64,000 bases of DNA from NCBI GenBank assembly GCA_016214855.1, contig JACRMT010000005.1, positions 124,001 to 188,000 on the forward strand. Reading direction: 5' to 3'. The position numbers and the translations under genes were made by a program. Under the pieces are notes generated by a model, which did no database searches, was not told the origin of the DNA, and saw only the letters and a list, made by a program, of their open reading frames with translations. Positions 40,551 to 47,919 of the stretch are shown here, piece by piece (positions within the stretch are counted from its first letter, which is position 1; every line of letters starts with the position of its first letter). The DNA comes from Nitrospirota bacterium (GTDB lineage Bacteria; Nitrospirota; Thermodesulfovibrionia; Thermodesulfovibrionales; UBA6898).

Positions 40551-41720
40551 TTATTCCTTGCCTTTTGTGACTTCTGCAGCCAATGCCGCCAGTGGAATAG
40601 CCTCTGTGTCGGGCGCGAGCCGGTAGCGTTCGACGCCAGGATACACAACAAACTTTTTCGCAGGAGACATATCTGCACAGGCAGCGTAAAACCCGCGCTC
40701 CAGCTTCGGACTGAGGCTGCGTTTTATCTCGATGGCCCAGAGAGTTCCATCCGGCCATGACAGCAGCAAATCTACTTCGGCTCCTCCTCCGGTACGATAG
40801 AAAAAGCCCTGAACCTGCCCCATTCCGGCGGCAAGCAGATTTTCAATCACAAAACACTCCCAGCTTTGTCCAACTACCGGGTGGGCAAGCAGGCTTTCCT
40901 TGTCAGGTATAGCAAGCAAAGCATGAACAAGGCCGCTATCACGCACATACACCTTGGGTGACTTCACCTGTCTCTTGCCAATATTGGCATGCCAGGGCTG
41001 AAGACGTCTCACCAGCATCAGATCAACAAGGAGATCCAGATAGCTATTGACCGTTTTTACATCGATACCAAGATTGCGGGAGAATTGAGCCGTGTTCAGC
41101 AGACTACCCTGATTGTGTGCCAACATGACCCAGAAGCGACGCAATGTTTCCGCGGCAATTCGAGGACCAAACTGTGGGATATCTCTTTCAAGGTAGGTAC
41201 GGATAAAATCCTGTCTCCAGCGCAGACTCAGCCCGGCATCCTGGGCAAGCAGACTTTCCGGGAACCCGCCGGCTACCCAAAGATTTTCTGATGCCAGTTC
41301 GCCGGTCTCCAATATATGAAAAGGGGATAGTTCAAGGTACGCTATGCGCCCTGCCAATGTTTCGCCGGACTGTTTCAGCAGATCAAGTGAAGCAGAGCCC
41401 AGCAGCAGGTAACGCCCGGCACGCTGGCCGTCGCGACGCCCCTGGTCAATGAGACCTCGCAGAACTGGAAACAGTCCAGGGACGCGATGCACCTCATCGA
41501 AAATTATCAGCCTGTCTATATGATCTGCAAGATACAGCTCTGGCTGAAGAAGTTTGGCACGATCCTTCTCTGATTCAAGGTCGAGATAAAGTGCATTGAG
41601 CTTTCGCCCTATTTCAAGAGCCAGCGTGGTCTTGCCCACCTGGCGAGGCCCAAGCAGGGCAACAGCAGGAGAGTATGCAAGCGCTTCTGCTATTTTTGGA
41701 TACAGCAGACGGTATATCAT
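40551..41720 (-). CDS. AAA-type ATPase with DUF4143 domain (1)
   Basis: This encodes about 389 residues from MIYRLLYPKIAEAL (41720). Walker A LLGPRQVGKTTLAL near 22, Walker B LIIFDEVHRVPGLFPVL, sensor LLLGSASLDLL, and a C-terminal DUF4143 domain (WECFVIENLLAAG; FFYRTGGGAEVDLLLSWPDGTLWAIEIKRS). The C-terminal ExK-like core (VDLLL...IEIKRS) resembles a PD-(D/E)xK nuclease fold. This family is common in genomic islands and its function is unclear. It differs clearly from the second ATPase at 42901, so it is not a recent duplicate. Confidence 0.9.
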   Translation of the reverse strand: MIYRLLYPKIAEALAYSPAVALLGPRQVGKTTLALEIGRKLNALYLDLESEKDRAKLLQPELYLADHIDRLIIFDEVHRVPGLFPVLRGLIDQGRRDGQRAGRYLLLGSASLDLLKQSGETLAGRIAYLELSPFHILETGELASENLWVAGGFPESLLAQDAGLSLRWRQDFIRTYLERDIPQFGPRIAAETLRRFWVMLAHNQGSLLNTAQFSRNLGIDVKTVNSYLDLLVDLMLVRRLQPWHANIGKRQVKSPKVYVRDSGLVHALLAIPDKESLLAHPVVGQSWECFVIENLLAAGMGQVQGFFYRTGGGAEVDLLLSWPDGTLWAIEIKRSLSPKLERGFYAACADMSPAKKFVVYPGVERYRLAPDTEAIPLAALAAEVTKGKE

Positions 41721-41867
41721 ATATGCAATTATGGAATATAACTCCCTGAATTGCAAGGATAAGGCGACAAGATGGCTGGTAACGTGCTGTTCACTATTCG
41801 CTATCAATACAAAATGCAAAATTATATTAACACAGGGTCTTCACGACATCCTTGCCAAAAGATTTCT

Positions 41868-41991
41868 TTAGCTCAAGTTGGAGAGATTCTTACCCGCTTC
41901 GATCTGCAAAAGAAAATCGTATCCTAACCCCTGCCGCTTATCCTCATACCGTGAAAAAGTTTCTGTCAGATCAACTTCTGCTTCCGGCCTG
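41868..41991 (-). pseudogene. ParE/RelE-type toxin fragment
   Basis: About 40 codons (PEAEVDLTETFSRYEDKRQG and LGYDFLLQIEAG) match the first part of ParE-type toxins, then diverge and stop at 41868. The start and the C-terminal half are missing. On the right it is joined to a nucleotidyltransferase scrap. Confidence 0.65.
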
Positions 41992-41993
41992 AT

Positions 41994-42072
41994 GATGAAG
42001 GGATTCAGGAGGTAATAGGGGAGAGTCCTGAGGGAGCTCTGGGGGAGGTTGTACCTGAGGCGGATCTCGGCA
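41994..42072 (-). pseudogene. scrap of the nucleotidyltransferase gene
   Basis: The sequence is almost identical to 36731-36811 and 46697-46777, near the 3' end of the two nucleotidyltransferase paralogues (LRYNLPQSSLRTLPYY). It lies between the ParE fragment and a REP core. Confidence 0.85.
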
Positions 42073-42074
42073 GG

Positions 42075-42099
42075 AATCCTTGCACCTCCGGGGTGCAGG
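42075..42099 (+). repeat. REP-like palindrome, copy 3 (core only)
   Basis: AATCCTTGCACC-TCCGG-GGTGCAGG lies 20 bases downstream of the RAYT stop codon. Together with copy 4 just upstream of the start it brackets the transposase gene. Confidence 0.85.
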
Positions 42100-42121
42100 C
42101 AAATGGGAGGCTGGAGATGAT

Positions 42122-42769
42122 TTACTCCAGATGCAGGGATTTCATATGGGCAAGAGAGCGCTGATATTCCTTTTGATCGAGCACAAAATCGCGGTAAGCA
42201 GAGCGGCTCCGAAAAAGCCCCTCATCCCGAACACACAACGCATCTTTGGTTTCGTCCACATACTCTCTATAGGAGGAATATTTCCATTGATCAGGGTCTT
42301 CGCACAAGTGTTCAGTTACCGGGTTCAGATGGATATATCGCGTAAGATGGCTTAGTTGCTCGTTGCTTTCGACCGGAACGTGTTTGAATCTGCTCTGCCA
42401 TAAGGGTCCTTTTCTGCCGGAGCGTGTATTAAAGTATCGGGTGTAGCTGTTCAGCACATTGCCCATGAAGGCCGAAATACCATTGCCCTTACGCTGCTGC
42501 AGTGCAATATGCAGGTGTGTCGGCATGATGCAGTACGAAATGACATCAACAAGCAGATCCCTTGTCAGGCAGTATTTACTAAAAAACAGCTCTTTGTCCT
42601 GTAGTGATATATATGAGGAAAACCTGGTCGGGGGTTTTTCCAGGCGGTAATACTTGATGAGGTTGATCATGCGGGCATAGTCCTGGTCGTCCCTGAATAT
42701 GCAGTAGCCTGCTATGCTCTTGGTAAAAACGTGATAGAAAGCATCGGTGGATAAATGATCTCTTTTCAT
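42122..42769 (-). CDS. REP-associated tyrosine transposase (RAYT, HUH/Y1 family)
   Basis: This encodes about 215 residues from ATG 42769. The HUH pair is in CIMPTHLHIALQQ (near 98), and the probable nucleophilic tyrosine lies in LNSYTRYFNTRSGRKGPLW. VPVESNEQLSHLTRYIHLNPVTEHL is the usual conserved block of Y1-type transposases. RAYTs cut and join single-stranded DNA at REP palindromes and are thought to spread them. REP copy 4 lies 7 bases upstream of the start and copy 3 lies 23 bases downstream of the stop, a classic RAYT plus REP arrangement. It is the only intact mobility gene I see in the window. Confidence 0.92.
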   Translation of the reverse strand: MKRDHLSTDAFYHVFTKSIAGYCIFRDDQDYARMINLIKYYRLEKPPTRFSSYISLQDKELFFSKYCLTRDLLVDVISYCIMPTHLHIALQQRKGNGISAFMGNVLNSYTRYFNTRSGRKGPLWQSRFKHVPVESNEQLSHLTRYIHLNPVTEHLCEDPDQWKYSSYREYVDETKDALCVRDEGLFRSRSAYRDFVLDQKEYQRSLAHMKSLHLE

Positions 42770-42775
42770 GCAAAT

Positions 42776-42822
42776 CATTATAATCATTGCACCTCCGGGG
42801 TGCAAGGATTTGGGTTAGGGGG
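42776..42822 (+). repeat. REP-like palindrome, copy 4
   Basis: The full unit is CATTATAATC, then ATTGCACC-TCCGG-GGTGCAAG and GATTTGGGTTAGGGGG. It lies immediately upstream of the RAYT start and may overlap its promoter. Confidence 0.88.
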
Positions 42823-42825
42823 TTA

Positions 42826-42886
42826 GTTTTTGACGGATGACACGGAGGAGGAAGGAGGGGTTTGATATGAAATTGCGGTACCAGAT
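42826..42886 (-). pseudogene. WecG/TagA 3' scrap
   Basis: The sequence matches 45788-45850, the last ~20 codons of the WecG fragment (ending QKLTP), and stops abruptly at 42886 against the 3' flank of the ATPase gene. Confidence 0.8.
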
Positions 42887-42900
42887 CACTTGTCAGATCA

Positions 42901-44142
42901 TCATATCCCGAACGCTCCCCATACGCGATGGGTCGATTTTTCGGCAAAGTTATCGAAGGTGACGACATCCACCGAGATAGAGGGATTCCGTTCCCGGAAG
43001 CTGGCATAGGTGGCGGGGGAAAATGTCTCCGGATTTGCTTTTATCTCAAAACCGTACTGCCCCAGCACCACAAAATCCAGCTCTGTTTTATCCTGTGTTC
43101 TCCAAAAACAGATATCTTCATTCGCAACATGTGTGCTTAATTGTCTGAAACAGAGGTTTTCAAGAAAAGCTCCCCGGTCACTGCGAAGACGAAAATCACG
43201 AAAATCCCCTACGAGATAATTCCGCATTCCCATATCGGCAAAGTAAAGCTTCGGCATCTTGGTTAGTTCTTTACGGACATTGGTGTGGAAAGGTTTTATC
43301 ATCACGGCATGAAATGACTTTTGCAGCACATACAGATAATTATCGATTGCCTGTACTGAAACCCCGATGGATTTTGATAGTTCATTGCGATTCATGAGTG
43401 AACCGACTTGCGCAGCAAGCATCTTGATCATCATGAAATAAGGTTCCGGATGTCTAATCCGCGACTCTAAAATATCCTTTTTTACCGAGGAGTTGATCAG
43501 GTCTTCCAATATCAGAAGCTTTTCAGCTTCATCGGTTGCAAGCACTACCGCCGGATACCCGCCGAAGCGGGAAAATTCGATAAAGAGCCGCACCAGTTCA
43601 TCCCGTTGCAGCAAGGGGAGTTGCGACATTGCAGTAAAATTATCCGGAGAAAAGCGTGTTGGGAGCAGGTTTGCCAGATCTTCGCGCAGTTTGAACAGCA
43701 GAAACTCACTGAAAGAGAGGGTTGGCAGATGAAAAAGGCGTTTGCGTCCGGCAAGGGAGTCCGTGAATTTTTCGTCAATATAAAATGCCGAAGAGCCGGT
43801 TACCACCAGTTTCAGCCGAGTCCGATATTCATCAAAGAGGAGTTTCAGGAAATTTGAGGGGTTGTCCAGATATTGGATCTCATCAATAAACACCGTAGCC
43901 CGTTCACCTTCGGGGGGCAGAGGCAGGATTGAAAAGATGTTTTCAGGTGCCTGGTTAAGCAAAGCCACATATTCAAGGCGTTCCAGATTGATGAAATGTG
44001 CCGTATTTCCGTGCTGCAGGCAATCCTTGTAAAGCTGACGCAGAATGGTTGTTTTGCCGGTCTGCCTGGCACCAACAATCACCAGGATCAAATCGCTTGC
44101 CATTGCATCGCTTATGGGATTATAAAGGCTCCTATTTGTCAT
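42901..44142 (-). CDS. AAA-type ATPase with DUF4143 domain (2)
   Basis: This encodes 413 residues: Walker A IVGARQTGKTTILRQL near 22-37, Walker B TVFIDEIQYLDNPSNFLKLL, LVVTGSSAFYID, and the C-terminal DUF4143 region ending FWRTQDKTELDFVVLGQYGFEIKANPE. It is intact. Its 3' ~200 bases have been copied to 36407-36617 and 40404-40548, and its flank is joined to a glycosyltransferase scrap. Its function is unknown; this family is frequent in variable genome regions. Confidence 0.9.
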   Translation of the reverse strand: MTNRSLYNPISDAMASDLILVIVGARQTGKTTILRQLYKDCLQHGNTAHFINLERLEYVALLNQAPENIFSILPLPPEGERATVFIDEIQYLDNPSNFLKLLFDEYRTRLKLVVTGSSAFYIDEKFTDSLAGRKRLFHLPTLSFSEFLLFKLREDLANLLPTRFSPDNFTAMSQLPLLQRDELVRLFIEFSRFGGYPAVVLATDEAEKLLILEDLINSSVKKDILESRIRHPEPYFMMIKMLAAQVGSLMNRNELSKSIGVSVQAIDNYLYVLQKSFHAVMIKPFHTNVRKELTKMPKLYFADMGMRNYLVGDFRDFRLRSDRGAFLENLCFRQLSTHVANEDICFWRTQDKTELDFVVLGQYGFEIKANPETFSPATYASFRERNPSISVDVVTFDNFAEKSTHRVWGAFGI

Positions 44143-44223
44143 GCATTAATAATAACCGATATTTAACGTTTAGTAAACTAAAATAAGCAAAGAATATAAG
44201 GCTGGCAAAGTGGATAGCATTGT

Positions 44224-44270
44224 CATTATAATCATTGCACCTCCGGGGTGCAAGGATTTGGGTTAGGGGG
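44224..44270 (+). repeat. REP-like palindrome, copy 5
   Basis: This is a full unit with leader CATTATAATC, hairpin ATTGCACC-TCCGG-GGTGCAAG and the G-rich tail. The tail read on the minus strand gives the stop codon of the truncated toxin at 44263. Confidence 0.88.
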
Positions 44271-44412
44271 TTAGTTTTTGGCGGATAAGATGTCCTTGAA
44301 AGGATTCAGTGAACTGAACAGCCCTTTCATGCCAACTGTCGCCCCCATCTGCAAGAGCATACAGAAACCCGGTATCAGCGACAACCGGCCCTCTTATGCG
44401 CGCTTTTTCCAA
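44263..44412 (-). pseudogene. VapC-type toxin truncated at a REP unit
   Basis: From a TTG at 44412 it reads EKARIRGPVVADTGFLYAL and WHERAVQF, the N-terminal PIN strand with the first catalytic Asp. After HLI it runs into RQKLTP and a stop, exactly the tail of the WecG fragment at 45780. About 100 codons of the toxin are gone. Confidence 0.8.
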
Positions 44413-44621
44413 AGCAGCTCCTCGTGCCTTTCCGCTACATTTTTTCTGCCGCTTTTCCCTATTGCAACAAAGCTCAATTTTCTGCCATCGGGTCGCTTCT
44501 TTTCAAGATATAATGACATTGCTTCTCTGACCGTCTCAGCAAGACTTTTGCTTTCACGACGGGATACGGACTTCAGCTCCTCAATCATGGAGTCGTCAGC
44601 AAAAATAGTTGTTCTTTTCAT
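44394..44621 (-). CDS. CopG/RHH-type antitoxin
   Basis: This encodes 75 residues: MKRTTIFADDSMIEELKSVSRRESKSLAETVREAMSLYL is a ribbon-helix-helix fold, and a basic C-terminal tail follows. The start overlaps nothing upstream; the stop overlaps the beginning of the truncated VapC. Two palindromes directly upstream (44646-44670) are likely operators. Its toxin is broken, so it is an orphan antitoxin. Confidence 0.85.
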   Translation of the reverse strand: MKRTTIFADDSMIEELKSVSRRESKSLAETVREAMSLYLEKKRPDGRKLSFVAIGKSGRKNVAERHEELLWKKRA

Positions 44622-44645
44622 GTAAACCTCCTCGCATATTTTATG

Positions 44646-44670
44646 GCATATATATGCTATATGATATCAT
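44646..44670. promoter_or_regulatory. operator palindromes of the CopG antitoxin gene
   Basis: The perfect palindromes GCATATATATGC (44646-44657) and ATGATATCAT (44661-44670) lie 25-49 bases upstream of the ATG. Paired palindromes at this place are typical of RHH autorepression. Confidence 0.6.
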
Positions 44671-44880
44671 AATTAGGCAGTTCACGGGGATTAATGCTTA
44701 ACCTGCCGCGCAGGACAAGAGGCCAGCGTGACCTGTTCGGCTTGCACAGCCGAAGCAGGCATCTGTAAAGCAGTGCGGTAATCTTTTCGCCTAACAGTGA
44801 CTGCCCGTGAATACGATATTTCGGTTCAAGCCGGAAAGATATCATTTTGAGGTGAACTGTGTTCAATAAGAGCGAAATGT
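44671..44880. other. gene remnant or non-coding stretch, unrecognised
   Basis: A minus-strand frame without stops (EPKYRIHGQSLLGEKIT, LLYRCLLRLCKPNRSRW) runs through it but has no start or recognisable family. It probably derives from a lost gene. It ends at AGAGCGAAATGT, the extended leader of REP copy 6. Confidence 0.4.
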
Positions 44881-44927
44881 CATTATAATCCTTGCACCTC
44901 CGGGGTGCAAGGATTTGGGTTAGGGGG
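44881..44927 (+). repeat. REP-like palindrome, copy 6
   Basis: This is a full unit with perfect arms CTTGCACC and GGTGCAAG, preceded by AGCGAAATGT and followed by the WecG-type 3' scrap GACGGATGACACGGAGGAG (44936-44956). Confidence 0.9.
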
Positions 44928-44975
44928 TTAGTTTTTGACGGATGACACGGAGGAGACGGGGCGATGCCTGCGCTA

Positions 44976-45350
44976 TTAAGCCGTAGAGATCCATTTTGCG
45001 CGCTTCTCAGAAAGGATGACAAGGTGATTCTTAAATAAATGCCCACTATGGGAGCTTAAAAAGGGAATGAGGAGATTAATGATCTTTTCCGAAGTCGTCG
45101 GATGGACTTTTATGCGAACTACTCCGGGATGAATGCTCAGAGGAAGCACTGTCCAATCGCCAAAATGTTCATCAAGGGTTATCAGAATGCGGCTATCATC
45201 AATAGCTTTCCGCAGGATCTGAGCATCATCTGATCGGGCATCCCCTGTTTCCGAAGCCCGTATGACATCGTGACCGTCACCGCGCAGAGCTTCAGCAAGA
45301 TCGAGATGGAACATCTGGTCGAGATAGAGTCTTAGAGGCTCAGGCGCCAA
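44976..45350 (-). CDS. DUF5615 PIN-like toxin
   Basis: This encodes 124 residues: LRLYLDQMFHLDLAEALRGDGHDVIRASETGDARSDDAQIL and ILITLDEHFGDWTVLPL fit the DUF5615/Mut7-C-like PIN fold with acidic residues in DQMF and DEHFGDW. It partners with the DUF433 protein whose gene overlaps its start by 11 bases. It is apparently intact. Confidence 0.88.
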   Translation of the reverse strand: MAPEPLRLYLDQMFHLDLAEALRGDGHDVIRASETGDARSDDAQILRKAIDDSRILITLDEHFGDWTVLPLSIHPGVVRIKVHPTTSEKIINLLIPFLSSHSGHLFKNHLVILSEKRAKWISTA

Positions 45351-45570
45351 TGGTCTCTAACTCGGAATGGTCGAGGGATGCCTTTGCATACATGAGCGCA
45401 GCATGGATATCTTCCCTCTTGAGCTCAGGGTAGCCTTCAAGGATGGACTCCCACGATGCTCCTTCTGCTATCTGCTCAAGAATGACGGTTATCGGAATGC
45501 GGGTACCCTTGATTACCGGTTTTCCATTACAAACCCTTGGGCTAAGTTCAATGCGGCTATCGTCATCCAT
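45340..45570 (-). CDS. DUF433 antitoxin
   Basis: This encodes 76 residues: IELSPRVCNGKPVIKGTRIPITVILEQIAEGASWESILEGYPEL is the DUF433 helix-turn-helix domain. In this family it is the antitoxin and repressor for DUF5615 toxins. A minus-strand TATAAT lies about 30 bases upstream. Confidence 0.9.
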   Translation of the reverse strand: MDDDSRIELSPRVCNGKPVIKGTRIPITVILEQIAEGASWESILEGYPELKREDIHAALMYAKASLDHSELETIGA

Positions 45571-45740
45571 ATCTGACTCCTTTCACGCGATTATTTTCAT
45601 TATAGCATAGTTAGAGAGAGCGCTCTTTGCCATTGGAGGTGTGCGCATCTACGAACTGATACCTTATCCGCCCCAGCGGCTTTACTTCCATTACCTCTAC
45701 GCTTCCACGACTTACGTCTTTACGCCGTTAAGCGAAATGT

Positions 45741-45787
45741 CATTATAATCCCTGCACCTCCGGGGTGCAAGGATTTGGGTTAGGGGG
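45741..45787 (+). repeat. REP-like palindrome, copy 7
   Basis: This is a full unit with leader AAGCGAAATGTCATTATAAT and one mismatch in the left arm (CCTGCACC). Its tail provides the stop codon of the WecG fragment on the minus strand. Confidence 0.88.
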
Positions 45788-46124
45788 TTAGTTTTTGACG
45801 GATGACACGGAGGAGGAAGGAGGGGTTTGATATGAAATTGCGGTACCAGAGGCGGCGGGGTTCGCGGAGGAGACGGGGCAGCCATTCAAGCCCCAGTTTC
45901 TGAAATACAGGATGGGAACGCTTCACATTGCCTGTGTAGAAATCAAAGACAGCGCCGATTGCACCGATGAATTTTACCTTAAGCCGGTGTCTGTTCTGAT
46001 ATATCCATTTTTCCTGCTTCGGTGCAGTCATGCCGACCCAGAGCACATCCGGCGCTGCAAGATTAATTGCCTCCACCATCAGTCTATTGTAGGATAAGTT
46101 CGGTTTTTGCGTATTGTTCAACAA
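45780..46124 (-). pseudogene. C-terminal half of a WecG/TagA/CpsF glycosyltransferase
   Basis: About 110 codons read NLAAPDVLWVGMTAPKQEKW, FIGAIGAVFDFYTGNV and KLGLEWLPRLLREPRRLW, the conserved C-terminal half of the family (whole protein ~250 residues). The N-terminal acceptor and substrate part is missing; upstream it joins a truncated toxin at about 46095. The end RQKLTP and its stop come from the REP unit. It is the longest of five copies or scraps. Confidence 0.88.
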
Positions 46125-46161
46125 TTCCTGTAAGGTCTTTCAGATACTCAGTTATGAACAT
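46084..46161 (-). pseudogene. 5' end of a TumE/DUF6516-like toxin
   Basis: ATG 46161 begins MFITEYLKDLTGIVEQYAKT, typical of the start of DUF6516 toxins, and after ELIL the frame runs into foreign sequence and stops. It overlaps the antitoxin-like gene by 14 bases, as coupled pairs do. The assignment rests on ~22 residues. Confidence 0.5.
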
Positions 46162-46441
46162 ACTCAATACTTTTCAATTTCTGGATATCCTCAATTATGC
46201 GCTTGCGCAATTGCAATTCCCCTGACCACTGAACATATTCTTCATCTCCTCCATGCAGATCATCAGCTGAGGCATCTTTGAGAAAGACATCAGAAGCAAT
46301 GTTATGCCGCTCTTCGAGCTGGCTTATTATCTTGTCTGTTTTGTTCAATGCCAACGCAAGTCTGCTCAGCTCCGCCAAGACGGCTGTTCTGACCAGTTCA
46401 GCACTTTCCTCCCGATCCGATATGATTTTGACATTGCTCAT
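46148..46441 (-). CDS. probable antitoxin of the truncated TumE-like toxin
   Basis: This encodes 97 residues, helical and acidic (ESAELVRTAVLAELSRLALALNK, ISQLEERHNIASDVF). No DNA-binding motif is obvious. Its overlap with a toxin-like start, its length and the company of other pairs suggest an antitoxin. It is intact while the toxin is cut. Confidence 0.55.
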   Translation of the reverse strand: MSNVKIISDREESAELVRTAVLAELSRLALALNKTDKIISQLEERHNIASDVFLKDASADDLHGGDEEYVQWSGELQLRKRIIEDIQKLKSIEYVHN

Positions 46442-46468
46442 AGTCGCCTCCTCTTCGCTTGCTTTCCT

Positions 46469-46582
46469 TCAGGATAATATAGCTTTTTTAAATATATCCA
46501 TCAACATTTTAAAATTGTGCTCAGCAGTGTATTTGGTCTGAAACTCAGCATGGGCATTCCTGGCGAATGTGCCCGACAAGCG
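46469..46582 (-). pseudogene. 3' fragment of a family 1/4 glycosyltransferase
   Basis: The codons read ARNAHAEFQTKYTAEHNFKM and LMDIFKKAILS before a stop, resembling the C-terminal tail of group 1 glycosyltransferases. It begins right at the extended leader of REP copy 8. Confidence 0.65.
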
Positions 46583-46588
46583 AAATGT

Positions 46589-46635
46589 CATTATAATCAT
46601 TGCACCTCCGGGGTGCAATGATTTGGGTTAGGGGG
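46589..46635 (+). repeat. REP-like palindrome, copy 8
   Basis: This is a full unit preceded by AAGCGAAATGT. The arms are ATTGCACC and GGTGCAAT, a compensatory change that keeps pairing. It is followed by GGCTCTCAGC and the 3' end of the intact nucleotidyltransferase, the same flank as copy 1. Confidence 0.9.
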
Positions 46636-46670
46636 CTCGGCTCTCAGCTTTTGAACTCACACTTCACGCT

Positions 46671-47804
46671 TTACGGCCTCTTTGTTTTTTTGAACAGCAT
46701 GATGAAGGGATTCAGGATGTAATAGGGGAGAGTCCTGAGGGAGCTCTGGGGGAGGTTGTACCTGAGGCGGATCTCGGCTGAAGAAGGGAATATCCTGCGA
46801 AGGAGGATCCTGAATATATCGACAGGGGACTCAAGAAGGATCAAAAACATGACCATTCTGAGACGAGAATTCACCGGAGGCTTGAAAAATCCTGTAATGA
46901 CCTTATCTTTAAGAATGGCATAGCCAAGCATCCGGTTGCACTGGAAAGCTTCCGGGATCTGTATAAAAAAAATATCATGCAGGAGATTTATGGTAAAGTT
47001 TGCGAGTCGTTCCATCTTTAATGCCCTGGCAGATCTCATAAACGTCCCCCAGTCAAAGGCGACATCCTGCCTGGAAATTACAATAAGGGGAAGCATGAAA
47101 AACCGGAGCGGCAGAAAGCCATGGGAAAATAACCGCGAGATCAGATAGAGAAGATGTTTCTCATTTGACAGCTGAAAGAACTTTTGTTCGCGATATTCGA
47201 TCTCCTTCAGATCCTCCCACCAGTAATCTGGATCAGCACTGAAGTAGCGCTTCACCAGGTTCCAGTGCAGTTCCAGCACAGTGTTATCTCTGTAAAAGCG
47301 GAGGTGATAGGAAGCTGTCAACTGGTCCTGCTCACCAATCCCTTTGCTGAGATCATAGCCGGCTGCAATAAGGGTTTTCTGTGCAACATGCAGATCATCC
47401 CACTGGACAAACAGATCTAAATCAGAAGTGGGGTAAAGACCCATATCGCCAAGCAGGGTCTCGGCTGCAAAAGAACCCTTCAGAGGGATGGAGTTTATCC
47501 CAGCCCTGCGCAAGATATCAATGAGCTGCAAGGTCTTTTCAAGATGGTCTGCATTTCGCTGGATGTTCATTATGTAGTGTGTCATCAGCCGCTGCATGAC
47601 TTCATGAGGAACGATCTGAAAAGTTGAAAGGTTTTTATAAAGCAGCGGCGTCACCTGGTTCAGGTTAGCCTGCTGGATCAACCGGTTATAGTCGAGCGGC
47701 CTTGCTGTGTCGGACAGAAGGGTCTGAACCTCCTGCATCACCATATCAGATGGCATAGGCTGGGAGAGGAGGAGAACAATACGCTCTTCAGGAGATAACT
47801 TCAT
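46671..47804 (-). CDS. nucleotidyltransferase-family protein (intact paralogue)
   Basis: This encodes 377 residues, full length. The conserved core is HYIMNIQRNADHLEKTLQLI, INSIPLKGSFAAETLLGD and GLYPTSDLDLFVQWDD, where SDLDLFV holds the catalytic Asp pair. The helical remainder ends LRYNLPQSSLRTLPYYILNP. Members of this putative nucleotidyltransferase family are common in polysaccharide loci; the substrate is not known. The frameshifted copy at 36704 and the scrap at 41994 derive from the same ancestor. Confidence 0.88.
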   Translation of the reverse strand: MKLSPEERIVLLLSQPMPSDMVMQEVQTLLSDTARPLDYNRLIQQANLNQVTPLLYKNLSTFQIVPHEVMQRLMTHYIMNIQRNADHLEKTLQLIDILRRAGINSIPLKGSFAAETLLGDMGLYPTSDLDLFVQWDDLHVAQKTLIAAGYDLSKGIGEQDQLTASYHLRFYRDNTVLELHWNLVKRYFSADPDYWWEDLKEIEYREQKFFQLSNEKHLLYLISRLFSHGFLPLRFFMLPLIVISRQDVAFDWGTFMRSARALKMERLANFTINLLHDIFFIQIPEAFQCNRMLGYAILKDKVITGFFKPPVNSRLRMVMFLILLESPVDIFRILLRRIFPSSAEIRLRYNLPQSSLRTLPYYILNPFIMLFKKTKRP

Positions 47805-47853
47805 AGGAGTATTGTAGCAGCAAGCTGAATGTGTCCGGCAAGAGACACGTTAG

Positions 47854-47888
47854 GATAATCATTGCAGCACCGGGGTGGAGGGATTCGG
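47854..47888 (+). repeat. degenerate REP unit, copy 9
   Basis: ATAATCATTGCAGCACC is followed by GGGGTGGAGGGATTCGG. The arms no longer pair well, but order and spacing follow the REP unit. It lies behind the gene at 47920. Confidence 0.5.
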
Positions 47889-47919
47889 AGATGAAGCTAA
47901 GTGGCCAAAAACGACAGCG

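Noticed and set aside
42770-42805. Longer N-terminus for the RAYT protein
   Set aside because: The extra codons translate the REP hairpin; the ATG at 42769 begins the conserved transposase sequence.
44657-45046. 129-codon minus-strand open frame through REP copy 6
   Set aside because: It reads straight through a REP palindrome and into the DUF5615 gene; a fusion of unrelated pieces, not a gene.
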